Assembly (NCBI GenBank): GCA_905221605.1
Contig: CAJNDS010002362.1
Coordinates: 1-64,000, forward strand
DNA: 64,000 nt
Reading direction: 5' to 3'
From: Symbiodinium natans
Taxonomy: Eukaryota > Sar > Dinophyceae > Suessiales > Symbiodiniaceae
The notes under the pieces: generated by a model
Told to the model about the DNA's origin: nothing
Databases searched by the model: none
Seen by the model: the letters and a program-made list of their open reading frames with translations, nothing else
Shown: positions 1 to 12,564 of the stretch, one piece after another
How the letters are laid out: each line of letters begins with the position of its first letter
How positions within the stretch are numbered: the stretch's first letter is position 1
Position numbers and translations under genes: made by a program

Positions 1-3000
1 AGGGCCAAAAAAACGGGCCGTCTCGCGGCCCCAAAAATGGGGCCGCGAAATGGACCCAGCTCCCGCAGTACAATTTGGAACTAGATTGGGGGGGGTGAAA
101 CTGCGACCCCAAAATTGGGGCCGTTTGGCGGCCCCAGTTTTGGGGCCGCGAATTCTTCTATTTTTGGCGCTTTCCAGACTGCTACACTCAGGCGACTCTG
201 GCCCACAGACAAGCACTCAACGTGGAAAGAGCAATTACTGAGAACCACGACCTCCGCAGGCAGCTTTCTTGTGGAAGTGATCAACATGAGAGAAACTTGC
301 ACAGTTGCAGTTCTGCCTCACTGCAGCATTGCAAAGACGAGCGTGCAGCTGATTCGGACAAGCCCCCGCACGCTCAGGGCGACGCTGCCCAAAGTTACTA
401 GAAAAAGAGCAGGCGCGATCGGGTTGCTTGCGCCCACAGGCTCAAATTCAAGGGCCAAAAAAATGGGCCGTCTCGCGGCCCCAAAAATGGGGCCGCGAAA
501 TGGACCCAGCTCCCGCAGTAGGGGGTGAAACTGCGACCCCAAAATTGGGGCCGTTTGGCGGCCCCAGTTTTGGGGCCGCGAATTCTTCTATTTTTGGCGC
601 TTTCCAGACTGCTACACTCAGGCGACTCTGGCCCACAGACAAGCACTCAACGTGGAAAGAGCAATTACTGAGAACCACGACCTCCGCAGGCAGCTTTCTT
701 GTGGAAGTGATCAACATGAGAGAAACTTGCACAGGGGAGGCCCACACACCCGAAGCCAGAATTGCCTGGATTTTTCGACCCCAGATTTCGAGGTCACAGA
801 ATCACAGCTGCAAGCCTCACGCGCACACGGCCTTCTGCTTCTACTATGTTACTATACACTTTCAGCTAATAGTCACGTGCTCTTCCCGCAACTCTACCCC
901 TGCCCACTTACGCAGCGTCGCTAATCAAGAGTAGAGGGGCACCAACTGTAGCTCTGGCGGAGTCGGCGTGACAAGCCTCGGCGGAGTCGGCGGAGTCCTC
1001 GCAAATTGCAATTAACCAATAAAGTGCCGTGGAGTCCTAGGTTTCCCGGAATAACAAAACAATGTTTTTTAATTCGGGAACACAACGACTCCGCCGTTCG
1101 CGGGCAGCTCGCCACCTTGGTCCGTTTTGTTAAGACTCTACGGGGGTGGAGGGCCTCCACCATGCAGCAGGAAAGTGACCTTCGCTATGTTCTCAAGCAG
1201 GTTAAGCCGAGGCAGGAACTCGGTCTCCTAGCACTTGCTGTGGAAATCAAGCCCCCTTCCCAGCCTCTTCAAAACACAGTCAGCCCCCCCTCACCCCACC
1301 CCTTTCAAAAGAGGTCACACCCAACCCAGCCCCTTCATAGCATGGTCAAACCCGCCCAAGCCCACCCCAAGCCCACCCGAAAGCTACCCTCAGCGCCTTC
1401 AAAACATGGTCAAACCCATCCCAGCCCCGTCAAAGCATGGTCAAAACCACCCCAAAGCCATCCCACCTTCAAAACACGGTCAAACCCACCCCACCCACCC
1501 GCACCCCTTCTAAACAGGTCCAACCCACCCGAGTCCATTCAAAACACGGTCAAACGCACCCCAATCCATTCAAAGCATGGTCAAACCCAGCCAAACCCAC
1601 CCCAAACCCACGCTGAACCCACCCCAAACCCACCCGCTATTCTCAGTCCCTTCAAAACACGGTCAAACCCACTCCAAACCCACGCGCACAACCCTGTCGC
1701 TGGGGACGTCGCCCGTCCCCAAAATCTTCTTCATTGGGCGCATGGTAACTTAAAACGGGCCTGCAACACGCTTAAATATCTTTGCTGTTCAAAGCCCAAG
1801 CCTGCCAAAAAAACTTTCATTCTGCAATGTCTAGCAAACGACTCTGCGCAGCCGCAGAAAACGTTGACGCCACGTTGGTCAACTCCAGAGCTTGAAGCGT
1901 GACTCCTATCCACAGAAAACACCAACAAAGACCTGCAGCTCAACTGGCGGGCCAGCAGCATTGCCAGGACGAAGCCCAAGTTATGGGGAAGTCGGGCGGC
2001 CCCGCTTTCAGGGCCGCAAAACACAAGCAATTCTGGCTTCGCCAGGACGGGCCTCCACAGTTGCAGTTCTGCCTCACTGCAGCATTGCAAAGACGAGCGT
2101 GCAGCTGATTCGGACAAGCCCCCGCACGCTCAGGGCGACGCTGCCCAAAGTTACTAGAAAAAGAGCAGGCGCGATCGGGTTGCTTGCGCCCACAGGCTCA
2201 AATTCAAGGGCCAAAAAAATGGGCCGTCTCGCGGCCCCAAAAATGGGGCCGCGAAATGGACCCAGCTCCCGCAGTACAATTTGGAACTAGATTGGGGGGG
2301 GTGAAACTGCGACCCCAAAATTGGGGCCGTTTGGCGGCCCCAGTTTTGGGGCCGCGAATTCTTCTATTTTTGGCGCTTTCCAGACTGCTACACTCAGGCG
2401 ACTCTGGCCCACAGACAAGCACTCAACGTGGAAAGAGCAATTACTGAGAACCACGACCTCCGCAGGCAGCTTTCTTGTGGAAGTGATCAACATGAGAGAA
2501 ACTTGCACAGGGGAGGCTCACACACCCGAAGCCAGAATTGCCTAGATTTTCCGACCCCAGATTTGGAGGTCACAGAATCACAGCTGCAAGCCTCACGCGC
2601 ACACGGCCTTCTGCTTCTACTATCTGATACACTTCCAGCTAATAGTCACGTGCTCTTCCCGCAACTCTACCCCTGCCCACTTACGCGGCGTCGCTAATCA
2701 AGATTAGAGGGGCACCTACTTCTGTAGCTCTGGCGGAGTCGGCGTGACAAGCCTCGGCGGAGTCGGCGGAGTCCTCGCAAATTGCAATTTACCAATAGAG
2801 TGCCGTGGAGTCCTAGGCTTCCCGGAATAACAAAACAATGTTTTTTAATTCGGGAACACAACGACTCCGCCGTTCGCGGGCAGCTCGCCTTGGTCCGTTT
2901 TGCTAAGACTCTACGGGGGTGGAGGGCCTCCACCACGCAGCAGGAAAGTGACCTTCGCTATGTTCTCAAGCAGGTTAAGCCGAGGCAGGAACTCGGTCTC

Positions 3001-6000
3001 CTAGCACTTGCTGTGGAAATCAAGCCCCCTTCCCAGCCTCTTCAAAACACAGTCAGCCCCCCCTCACCCCAACCCTTTCAAAAGAGGTCACACCCAACCC
3101 AGCCCCTTCATAGCATGGTCAAACCCGCCCAAGCCCACCCCAAGCCCACCCGAAAGCTACCCTCAGCGCCTTCCAGCCCCGTCAAAGCGTGGTCAAAACC
3201 ACCCCAAAGCCATCCCACCTTCAAAACACGGCCAAACCCACCCCACCCACCCGCACCCCTTCTAAACAGGTCCAACCCACCCCGAGTCCATTCAAAACAC
3301 GGTCAAACGCCCCCCAGTCCATTCAAAGCATGGTCAAACCCAGCCAAACCCACCCCAAACCCACGCTGAACCCACCCCAAACCCACCCGCTATTCTCAGT
3401 CCCTTCAAAACACGGTCAAACCCACTCCAAACCCACGCGCACAACCCTGTCGCTGGGGACGTCGCCCGTCCCCAAAATCTTCTTCTTCATTGGGCGCATG
3501 GCAACTTAAAACGGGCCTGCAACACGCTTAAATATCTTTGCTGTTCAAAGCCCAAGCCTGCCAAAAAAACTTTCATTCTGCAATGTCTAGCAAACGACTC
3601 TGCGCAGCCGCAGAAAACGTTGACGCCACGTTGGTCAACTCCAGAGCTTGAAGCGTGACTCCTATCCACAGAAAACACCAACAAAGACCTGCAGCTCAAC
3701 TGGCGGGCCAGCAGCATTGCCAGGACGAAGCCCAAGTTATGGGGAAGTCGGGCGGCCCCGCTTTCAGGGCCGCAAAACACAAGCAATTCTGGCTTCGCCA
3801 GGACGGGCCTCCACAGTTGCAGTTCTGCCTCACTGCAGCATTGCAAAGACGAGCGTGCAGCTGATTCGGACAAGCCCCCGCACGCTCAGGGCGACGCTGC
3901 CCAAAGTTACTAGAAAAAGAGCAGGCGCGATCGGGTTGCTTGCGCCCACAGGCTCAAATTCAAGGGCCAAAAAAATGGGCCGTCTCGCGGCCCCAAAAAT
4001 GGGGCCGCGAAATGGACCCAGCTCCCGCAGTACAATTTGGAACGAGATTGGGGGGGGTGAAACTGCGACCCCAAAATTGGGGCCGTTTGGCGGCCCCAGT
4101 TTTGGGGCCGCGAATTCTTCTATTTTTGGCGCTTTCCAGACTGCTACACTCAGGCGACTCTGGCCCACAGACAAGCACTCAACGTGGAAAGAGCAATTAC
4201 TGAGAACCACGACCTCCGCAGGCAGCTTTCTTGTGGAAGTGATCAACATGAGAGAAACTTGCACAGGGGAGGCCCACACACCCGAAGCCAGAATTGCCTA
4301 GATTTTCGACCCCAGATTTGGAGGTCACAGAATCACAGCTGCAAGCCTCACGCGCACACGGCCTTCTGCTTCTACTATCTGATACACTTCCAGCTAATAG
4401 TCACGTGCTCTTCCCGCAACTCTACCCCTGCCCACTTACGCGGCGTCGCTAATCAAGATTAGAGGGGCACCTACTTCTGTAGCTCTGGCGGAGTCGGCGT
4501 GACAAGCCTCGGCGGAGTCGGCGGAGTCCTCGCAAATTGCAATTTACCAATAGAGTGCCGTGGAGTCCTAGGTTTCCCGGAATAACAAAACAATGTTTTT
4601 TAATTCGGGAACACAACGACTCCGCCGTTCGCGGGCAGCTCGCCTTGGTCCGTTTTGCTAAGACTCTACGGGGGTGGAGGGCCTCCACCACGCAGCAGGA
4701 AAGTGACCTTCGCTATGTTCTCAAGCAGGTTAAGCCGAGGCAGGAACTCGGTCTCCTAGCACTTGCTGTGGAAATCAAGCCCCCTTCCCAGCCTCTTCAA
4801 AACACAGTCAGCCCCCCCTCACCCCAACCCTTTCAAAAGAGGTCACACCCAACCCAGCCCCTTCATAGCATGGTCAAACCCGCCCAAGCCCACCCCAAGC
4901 CCACCCGAAAGCTACCCTCAGCGCCTTCCAGCCCCGTCAAAGCGTGGTCAAAACCACCCCAAAGCCATCCCACCTTCAAAACACGGCCAAACCCACCCCA
5001 CCCACCCGCACCCCTTCTAAACAGGTCCAACCCACCCCGAGTCCATTCAAAACACGGTCAAACGCACCCCAGTCCATTCAAAGCATGGTCAAACCCAGCC
5101 AAACCCACCCCAAACCCACGCTGAACCCACCCCAAACCCACCCGCTATTCTCAGTCCCTTCAAAACACGGTCAAACCCACTCCAAACCCACGCGCACAAC
5201 CCTGTCGCTGGGGACGTCGCCCGTCCCCAAAATCTTCTTCTTCATTGGGCGCATGGCAACTTAAAACGGGCCTGCAACACGCTTAAATATCTTTGCTGTT
5301 CAAAGCCCAAGCCTGCCAAAAAAACTTTCATTCTGCAATGTCTAGCAAACGACTCTGCGCAGCCGCAGAAAACGTTGACGCCACGTTGGTCAACTCCAGA
5401 GCTTGAAGCGTGACTCCTATCCACAGAAAACACCAACAAAGACCTGCAGCTCAACTGGCGGGCCAGCAGCATTGCCAGGACGAAGCCCAAGTTATGGGGA
5501 AGTCGGGCGGCCCCGCTTTCAGGGCCGCAAAACACAAGCAATTCTGGCTTCGCCAGGACGGGCCTCCACAGTTGCAGTTCTGCCTCACTGCAGCATTACA
5601 AAGACGAGCGTGCAGCTGCTTCGGACAAGCCCCCGCACGCTCAGCGCGACGCTGCCCAAAGTTACTAGAAAAAGGGCAGGCGCGATCCGGTTGCTTGCGC
5701 CCACAGGCTCAAATTCAAGGGCCAAAAAAACGGGCCGTCTCGCGGCCCCAAAAATGGGGCCGCGAAATGGACCCAGCTCCCGCAATACAATTTGGAACTA
5801 GATTGGGGGGGGGTGAAACTGCGACCCCAAAATTGGGGCCGTTTGTTTGGGGCCGCGAATTCTTCTACTTTTGGCGCTTTCGACTGCTACACTCAGGCGA
5901 CTCTGGCCCACAGACAAGCACTCAACGTGGAAAGAGCAATTACTGAGAACCACAACCTCCGCAAGCAGCTTTCTTGTGGAAGTGATCAACATGAGAGAAA

Positions 6001-9000
6001 CTTGCACAGGGGAGGCCCACACACCCGAAGCCAGAATTGCCTAGATTTTTCGACCCCAGATTTGGAGGTCACAGAATCACAGCTGCAAGCCTCACGCGCA
6101 CACGGCCTTCTGCTTCCACTATCTGATACACTTCCAGCTAATAGTCACGTGCTCTTCCCGCAACTCTACCCCTGCCCACTTACGCGGCGTCGCTAATCAA
6201 GATTAGAGGGGCACCTACTGTAGCTCTGGCGGAGTCGGCGTGACAAGCCTCGGCGGAGTCGGCGGAGTCCTCGCAAATTGCAATTTACCAATAGAGTGCC
6301 GTGGAGTCCTAGGCTTCCCGGAATAACAAAACAATGTTTTTTAATTCGGGAACACAACGACTCCGCCGTTCGCGGGCAGCTCGCCTTGGTCCGTTTTGCT
6401 AAGACTCTACGGGGGTGGAGGGCCTCCACCACGCAGCAGGAAAGTGACCTTCGCTATGTTCTCAAGCAGGTTAAGCCGAGGCAGGAACTCGGTCTCCTAG
6501 CACTTGCTGTGGAAATCAAGCCCCCTTCCCAGCCTCTTCAAAACACAGTCAGCCCCCCCTCACCCCAACCCTTTCAAAAGAGGTCACACCCAACCCAGCC
6601 CCTTCATAGCATGGTCAAACCCGCCCAAGCCCACCCCAAGCCCACCCGAAAGCTACCCTCAGCGCCTTCCAGCCCCGTCAAAGCGTGGTCAAAACCACCC
6701 CAAAGCCATCCCACCTTCAAAACACGGCCAAACCCACCCCCCCCACCCGCACCCCTTCTAAACAGGTCCAACCCACCCCGAGTCCATTCAAAACACGGTC
6801 AAACGCACCCCAGTCCATTCAAAGCATGGTCAAACCCAGCCAAACCCACCCCAAACCCACGCTGAACCCACCCCAAACCCACCCCCTATTCTCAGTCCCT
6901 TCAAAACACGGTCAAACCCACTCCAAACCCACGCGCACAACCCTGTCGCTGGGGACGTCGCCCGTCCCCAAAATCTTCTTCTTCATTGGGCGCATGGTAA
7001 CTTAAAACGGGCCTGCAACACGCTTAAATATCTTTGCTGTTCAAAGCCCAAGCCTGCCAAAAAAACTTTCATTCTGCAATGTCTAGCAAACGACTCTGCG
7101 CAACCGCAGAAAACGTTGACGCCACGTTGGTCAACTCCAGAGCTTGAAGCGTGACTCCTATCCACAGAAAACACCAACAAAGACCTGCAGCTCAACTGGC
7201 GGGCCAGCAGCATTGCCAGGACGAAGCCCAAGTTATGGGGAAGTCTGGCGGCCCCGCTTTCAGGGCCGCAAAACACAAGCAATTCTGGCTTCGCCAGGAC
7301 GGGCCTCCACAGTTGCAGTTCTGCCTCACTGCAGCATTACAAAGACAAGCGTGCAGCTGCTTCGGACAAGCCCCCGCACGCTCAGCGCGACGCTGCCCAA
7401 AGTTACTAGAAAAAGGGCAGGCGCGATCCGGTTGCTTGCGCCCACAAGCTCAAATTCAAGGGCCAAAAAAACGGGCCGTCTCGCGGCCCCAAAAATGGGG
7501 CCGCGAAATGGACCCAGCTCCCGCAATACAATTTGGAACTAGATTGGGGGGGGTGAAACTGCGACCCCAAAATTGGGGCCGTTTGGCGGCCCCAAAATTC
7601 GCGAATTCTTCTATTTTTGTGGCTTTCCAGACTGCTACTCAGGCGACTCTGGCCCACAGACAAGCCCCCAACGTGGAAAAAGCAATGAGAACCACGACCT
7701 CCGCGGGCAGCTTTCTTGTGGAAGTGATCAACATGAGAGAAACTTGCACAGGGGAGGCCCACACACCCGAAGCCAGAATTGCCTAGATTTTCCGACCCCA
7801 GATTTGGAGGTCACAGAATCACAGCTGCAAGCCTCACGCGCACACGGCCTTCTGCTTCTACTATCTGATACACTTCCAGCTAATAGTCACGTGCTCTTCC
7901 CGCAACTCTACCCCTGCCCACTTACGCGGCGTCGCTAATCAAGATTAGAGGGGCACCTACTTCTGTAGCTCTGGCGGAGTCGGCGTGACAAGCCTCGGCG
8001 GAGTCGGCGGAGTCCTCGCAAATTGCAATTTACCAATAGAGTGCCGTGGAGTCCTAGGTTTCCCGGAATAACAAAACAATGTTTTTTAATTCGGGAACAC
8101 AACGACTCCGCCGTTCGCGGGCAGCTCGCCTTGGTCCGTTTTGCTAAGACTAAACCCGCCCAAGCCCACCCCAAGCCCACCCGAAAGCTACCCTCAGCGC
8201 CTTCCAGCCCCGTCAAAGCGTGGTCAAAACCACCCCAAAGCCATCCCACCTTCAAAACACGGCCAAACCCACCCCACCCACCCGCACCCCTTCTAAACAG
8301 GTCCAACCCACCCCGAGTCCATTCAAAACACGGTCAAACGCACCCCAGTCCATTCAAAGCATGGTCAAACCCAGCCAAACCCACCCCAAACCCACGCTGA
8401 ACCCACCCCAAACCCACCCGCGATTCTCAGTCCCTTCAAAACACGGTCAAACCCACTCCAAACCCACGCGCACAACCCTGTCGCTGGGGACGTCGCCCGT
8501 CCCCAAAATCTTCTTCTTCATTGGGCGCATGGCAACTTAAAACGGGCCTGCAACACGCTTAAATATCTTTGCTGTTCAAAGCCCAAGCCTGCCAAAAAAA
8601 CTTTCATTCTGCAATGTCTAGCAAACGACTCTGCGCAGCCGCAGAAAACGTTGACGCCACGTTGGTCAACTCCAGAGCTTGAAGCGTGACTCCTATCCAC
8701 AGAAAACACCAACAAAGACCTGCAGCTCAACTGGCGGGCCAGCAGCATTGCCAGGACGAAGCCCAAGTTATGGGGAAGTCGGGCGGCCCCGCTTTCAGGG
8801 CCGCAAAACACAAGCAATTCTGGCTTCGCCAGGACGGGCCTCCACAGTTGCAGTTCTGCCTCACTGCAGCATTGCAAAGACGAGCGTGCAGCTGATTCGG
8901 ACAAGCCCCCGCACGCTCAGGGCGACGCTGCCCAAAGTTACTAGAAAAAGAGCAGGCGCGATCGGGTTGCTTGCGCCCACAGGCTCAAATTCAAGGGCCA

Positions 9001-9700
9001 AAAAAATGGGCCGTCTCGCGGCCCCAAAAATGGGGCCGCGAAATGGACCCAGCTCCCGCAGTACAATTTGGAACTAGATTGGGGGGGGTGAAACTGCGAC
9101 CCCAAAATTGGGGCCGTTTGGCGGCCCCAGTTTTGGGGCCGCGAATTCTTCTATTTTTGGCGCTTTCCAGACTGCTACACTCAGGCGACTCTGGCCCACA
9201 GACAAGCACTCAACGTGGAAAGAGCAATTACTGAGAACCACGACCTCCGCAGGCAGCTTTCTTGTGGAAGTGATCAACATGAGAGAAACTTGCACAGGGG
9301 AGGCCCACACACCCGAAGCCAGAATTGCCTAGATTTTCCGACCCCAGATTTGGAGGTCACAGAATCACAGCTGCAAGCCTCACGCGCACACGGCCTTCTG
9401 CTTCTACTATCTGATACACTTCCAGCTAATAGTCACGTGCTCTTCCCGCAACTCTACCCCTGCCCACTTACGCGGCGTCGCTAATCAAGATTAGAGGGGC
9501 ACCTACTTCTGTAGCTCTGGCGGAGTCGGCATGACAAGCCTCGGCGGAGTCGGCGGAGTCCTCGCAAATTGCAATTTACCAATAGAGTGCCGTGGAGTCC
9601 TAGGCTTCCCGGAATAACAAAACAATGTTTTTTAATTCGGGAACACAACGACTCCGCCGTTCGCGGGCAGCTCGCCTTGGTCCGTTTTGCTAAGACTCTA
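1..9700. repeat. Tandem satellite, ~1.755 kb unit, about five full copies
   Basis: The same landmark (ACAGTTGCAGTTCTGCC) recurs at 301, 2057, 3813, 5568, 7309 and 8844, giving periods of 1756, 1756, 1755, 1741 and 1535. The fifth unit has lost about 200 bases around 8150. The window opens inside a unit, and bases 1-300 join the next unit through a rearranged junction at about 300. Each unit contains GGCCCC/GGGGCC hairpins, a GGCGGAGTCGGCG cluster and a C-rich stretch. Open frames inside are short and repeat with the unit, but none carries a recognisable domain, so I do not call genes. Copies are nearly identical, which points to recent amplification or homogenisation. The array ends abruptly at 9700 against an inverted retroelement fragment. 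Confidence 0.95.
1235..1700 (+). repeat. C-rich, strand-asymmetric segment inside each satellite unit
   Basis: Runs of CCC and CCCC separated by A-rich spacers (AAACCCACCCC type) fill about 460 bases of the unit and recur near 2990, 4750, 6490 and 8150. The plus strand is nearly free of G here. The minus strand has many closely spaced G-runs, so it could form G-quadruplexes and the plus strand i-motifs. The open frames across it (Pro, Lys, His, Ser rich) are low-complexity by-products of this composition. Confidence 0.7.
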
Positions 9701-10370
9701 CTTGGCTCCCAGCAGGCGAAGCATGAGCTTGAGCTGGAGTTGCCGGAGGCGACGCAAAAGGGTTCGCTCCTCCAGCAGGTGCTGTCGGCTGTCCTTGAGA
9801 CCCAAACAGCAAAGCCTCTTCCTCAGGGCTCACATCAGGTACTGGCACTGTAGACGCGTCCGGAACTTGGGCCATGGCTTTTCCTGGAACGTCTTTTCAG
9901 GACGCTCCGCTACCATGTGAAAAGCAGAGCTTCAGCGCAGACTGCTTTTTCCGTTCGCACTTGAGCCAAACACGTCAGTGTTCAGCTGCACTGTCTTCAG
10001 TCAGCAAAGGTGCTCTCTCCAAGAGCAAAGGCTTCAAGTCTTCAAACGACATCTCAACTTTGTTTAGACAAAGGAGAATGCAAAAGTAACATGCAAAACA
10101 TCTTGGTTACTGCTTCAGGACTTCAGGTCTGTTACAAAACCTACAGCATGCTCTCAGAATGCCTCAGTCGAGTGTCAAACGGTCATGACACGGTACGAAC
10201 GACGGGGCAAGGCACACGGAGTGAGTAACGGCCAAAGTCTGTTCCTCAGAGCTTTGCTTCAGCACTTCCAGATGACTCTCAGGTCAACTCCCGAGAGCTA
10301 AAAGCCTCTCTGCGAAGGCACATCGCCAGAGGTGCGAATCACGCAACACAAAACTCATCAGCTTTGAGGC
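9701..10370 (-). mobile_element. Inverted 5' fragment of the Ty1/copia element (gag start plus LTR)
   Basis: This stretch is the reverse complement of roughly 40311 down to 39670: the first ~58 codons of gag, the leader with the primer site, and most of the LTR. The gag fragment on the minus strand begins MAQVPDASTVPVPDVSPEEE, as in the full element. Small differences, such as ACGGCC against ACGTCC in the LTR, show a separate copy. Similarity fades near 10345-10370, and the missing beginning of the LTR reappears at 14521-14602. The copy therefore appears to be interrupted by about 4.1 kb of other DNA. Confidence 0.85.
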
Positions 10371-10559
10371 TCGTGGATTGACATGCATGACAAGCCAGTG
10401 TCTTTCAACGCCCGTCGATTTCACAAGGTCGAGCCACACGAAGGCCGCATGTGGGCGCTTGCAGCGTACACACCGCGAGCGTTCAAGCGATGTTCCCCCG
10501 AAACCATCGACGTGGTGGCGTCACTGGGCTTCCCAATTGAAAAATGACATGGCGCGCCC

Positions 10560-10880
10560 AACATGAGTCCAGCATGAGTCCAGCATGAGCCCAGATGAGG
10601 TGGCGGAAGCGATGGAGTGCGCGACAGGTGAGCATCAGCGGGCACACAGGTGAGCATCAGCGGGCAGTCTCCGAGGGTGGTGCGCGGCAGATGAGCATCA
10701 GCGGGCGCGCAGAGCATCGGCGGGCGGGCAGGCTCCGAGGGTGGTGCGCGGCGCGCAGATGAGAATCGGCGGGCGGGCAGTCTCCGCGGCAGATGAGCAT
10801 CAGCGGGCGGGCAGTCTCCGAGGCGGTGCGCGGCAGATGATCAGCGGGCGGTTAGCGGAAAATGATGATGCGGAAACAAA
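10560..10880. repeat. Short degenerate repeats (GAGCATCAGCGGGC and ATGAGTCCAGC types)
   Basis: A few ATGAGTCCAGC/ATGAGCCCAGC units (10560-10600) are followed by repeats of GATGAGCATCAGCGGGC with interspersed GGCAGTCTCCGAGGG. The same two repeat types occur in reverse complement at 37540-37830, next to the full-length Ty1/copia copy. No gene is visible. Confidence 0.75.
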
Positions 10881-10884
10881 GAAG

Positions 10885-12028
10885 GAGGATTTCCTGGAGG
10901 GCCAGTTTGCTTATCCCGGGGACAAAGAAGGAGGACTTCCTGGAGGGCCAGTTTGCTTCTCCCGGGGACAAAGAAGGAGGGCCAGTTTGCTTATCCCGGG
11001 GACAAAGAAGGAGGACTTCCTGGAGGGCCAGTTTGCTTCTCCCGGGGACAAAGAAGGAGGACTTCCTGGAGGGCCAGTTTGCTTATCCGGGGACAAAGAA
11101 GGAGGACTTCCTGGAGGGCCAGTTTGCTTATCCCGGGGACAAAGAAGGAGGACTTCCTGGACCAGTTTCTTATTCTGGGGACAAAGAAGGAGGACTTCCT
11201 GGAGGGCCAGTTTGCTTATCCGGGGACAAAGAAGGAGGACTTCCTGGAGGGCCAGTTTGCTTCTCCCGGGGACAAAGAAGGAGGACTTCCTGGAGGGCCA
11301 GTTTGCTTATCCCGGGGACAAAAAAGGAGGACTTCCTGGAGGGCCAGTTTGCTTCTCCCGGGGACAAAGAAGGAGGACTTCCTGGAGGGCCAGGCCCAGT
11401 TTGCTTATCCCGGGGACAAAGAAGGAGGACTTCCTGGAGGGCCAGTTTGCTTATCCCGGGGACAAAGAAGGAGGACTTCCTGGAGGGCCAGTTTGCTTCT
11501 CCCGGCACAAAGAAGGAGGACTTCCTGGAGGGCCAGTTTGCTTATCCCGGGGACAAAGAAGGAGGACTTTCCTGGAGGGCCAGTTTGCTTATCCGGGGAC
11601 AAAGAAGGAGGACTTCCTGGAGGGCCAGTTTGCTTATCGGGACAAAGAAGGAGGACTTCCGGAGGGGCCAGTTTTATCCGGGGACAAAGAAGGAGGACTT
11701 TCCTGGAGGACTTCTTTGCCCGGGGACAAAGAAGGAGGACTTCCTGGAGGGCCAGTTTGCTTATCCCGGGGACAAAGAAGGAGGACTTCCTGGAGGGCCA
11801 GTTTGCTTATCCCGGGACAAAGAAGGAGGACTTCCTGGAGGGCCAGTTTGCTTATCCCGGGGACAAAGAAGGAGGACTTCCTGGAGGGCCAGTTTGCTTA
11901 TCCCGGGGACAAAGAAGGAGGACTTCCTGGAGGGCCAGTTTGCTTATCCCGGGGACAAAGAAGGAGGACTTCCTGGAGGGCCAGTTTGCTTATCCCGGGG
12001 ACAAAGAAGGAGGACTTCCTGGAGGGAT
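10885..12028 (+). repeat. 46-bp minisatellite array, left (forward) copy
   Basis: About 24 copies of a 46-bp unit of the form GGGGACAAAGAAGGAGGACT followed by TCCTGGAGGGCCAGTTTGCT and TATCCC; TTATCCC recurs at 11761 and 11807. Because 46 is not a multiple of 3 and the unit lacks stops on this strand, overlapping frames stay open for over 360 codons and give a 46-residue periodic peptide. These frames are a consequence of the repeat and I do not call them as genes. The array is mirrored by 13862-14520. Confidence 0.9.
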
Positions 12029-12159
12029 CCTGAAGTGACTCAAGCTTTTGGAGTGACCCAGCGCTGGGGTGACTCAGTTCTGGCACACACCCAGCTCTGA
12101 GGTGACCCAGTTGTTGGGGTGATCCATTCTTGAGGTGATTCGGGCATGGGGCGACCTGG

Positions 12160-12420
12160 TCTCAGCAAGGCTTTGCAGTTTCTTTTCAACAACAACATTG
12201 CATTTAATCCTTTGCCTGTGCACGGACGATGGCCTTGAGCCCCAGTCTATCACGGGGCGATGAAGGAGGGCTCGTTCAAGACCTGGACTTTGTGAAGGGC
12301 TAGTTCGAGTCGAGGACATTGCAGACAAAATATTGGTGGGTGCAACATCGGCTGCTGGTCTTAGCAAGGCTTTGCTTGTTCTTGTTAAATCAGAACGGTG
12401 CAAACATTGAATCCTTGGTC
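12160..12420. repeat. Left arm of an inverted repeat flanking the 12565 gene
   Basis: Reading this segment on the minus strand gives blocks also found on the plus strand at 13430-13720: AATGTCCTCGACTCGAAC, CACAAAGTCCAGG, CGTGATAGACTGG and GGCCATCGTCCGTGCACAG. Together with the mirrored minisatellites outside them, the arms form a compound inverted repeat around the intervening gene. A run of GTGACC/GTGACT units (12035-12130) separates this arm from the minisatellite. Confidence 0.75.
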
Positions 12421-12564
12421 CGTGGAGGTCATATGCCTTGGCTTTGTGACTAGTCTAAGTTCAGCAGCAGCGCGGGGACCCTTCCGATAGCTGTGCTGCG
12501 CAAGAGCGAGAGCTAGCAGCTAGAGACGTTTAGCGTTCCAGTTTAGGTCTGCGTACTTGAAGCC

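Noticed and set aside
1006-1902. 298-codon Pro/Lys-rich frame in the satellite
   Set aside because: Its composition comes from C-run repeats, and equivalent frames in other units have different lengths and starts.
10741-12100. Three overlapping plus-strand open frames of 360-430 codons
   Set aside because: They are produced by a stop-free 46-bp minisatellite whose period is not a multiple of 3. All frames give the same 46-residue repeat, and no start or domain supports a protein.
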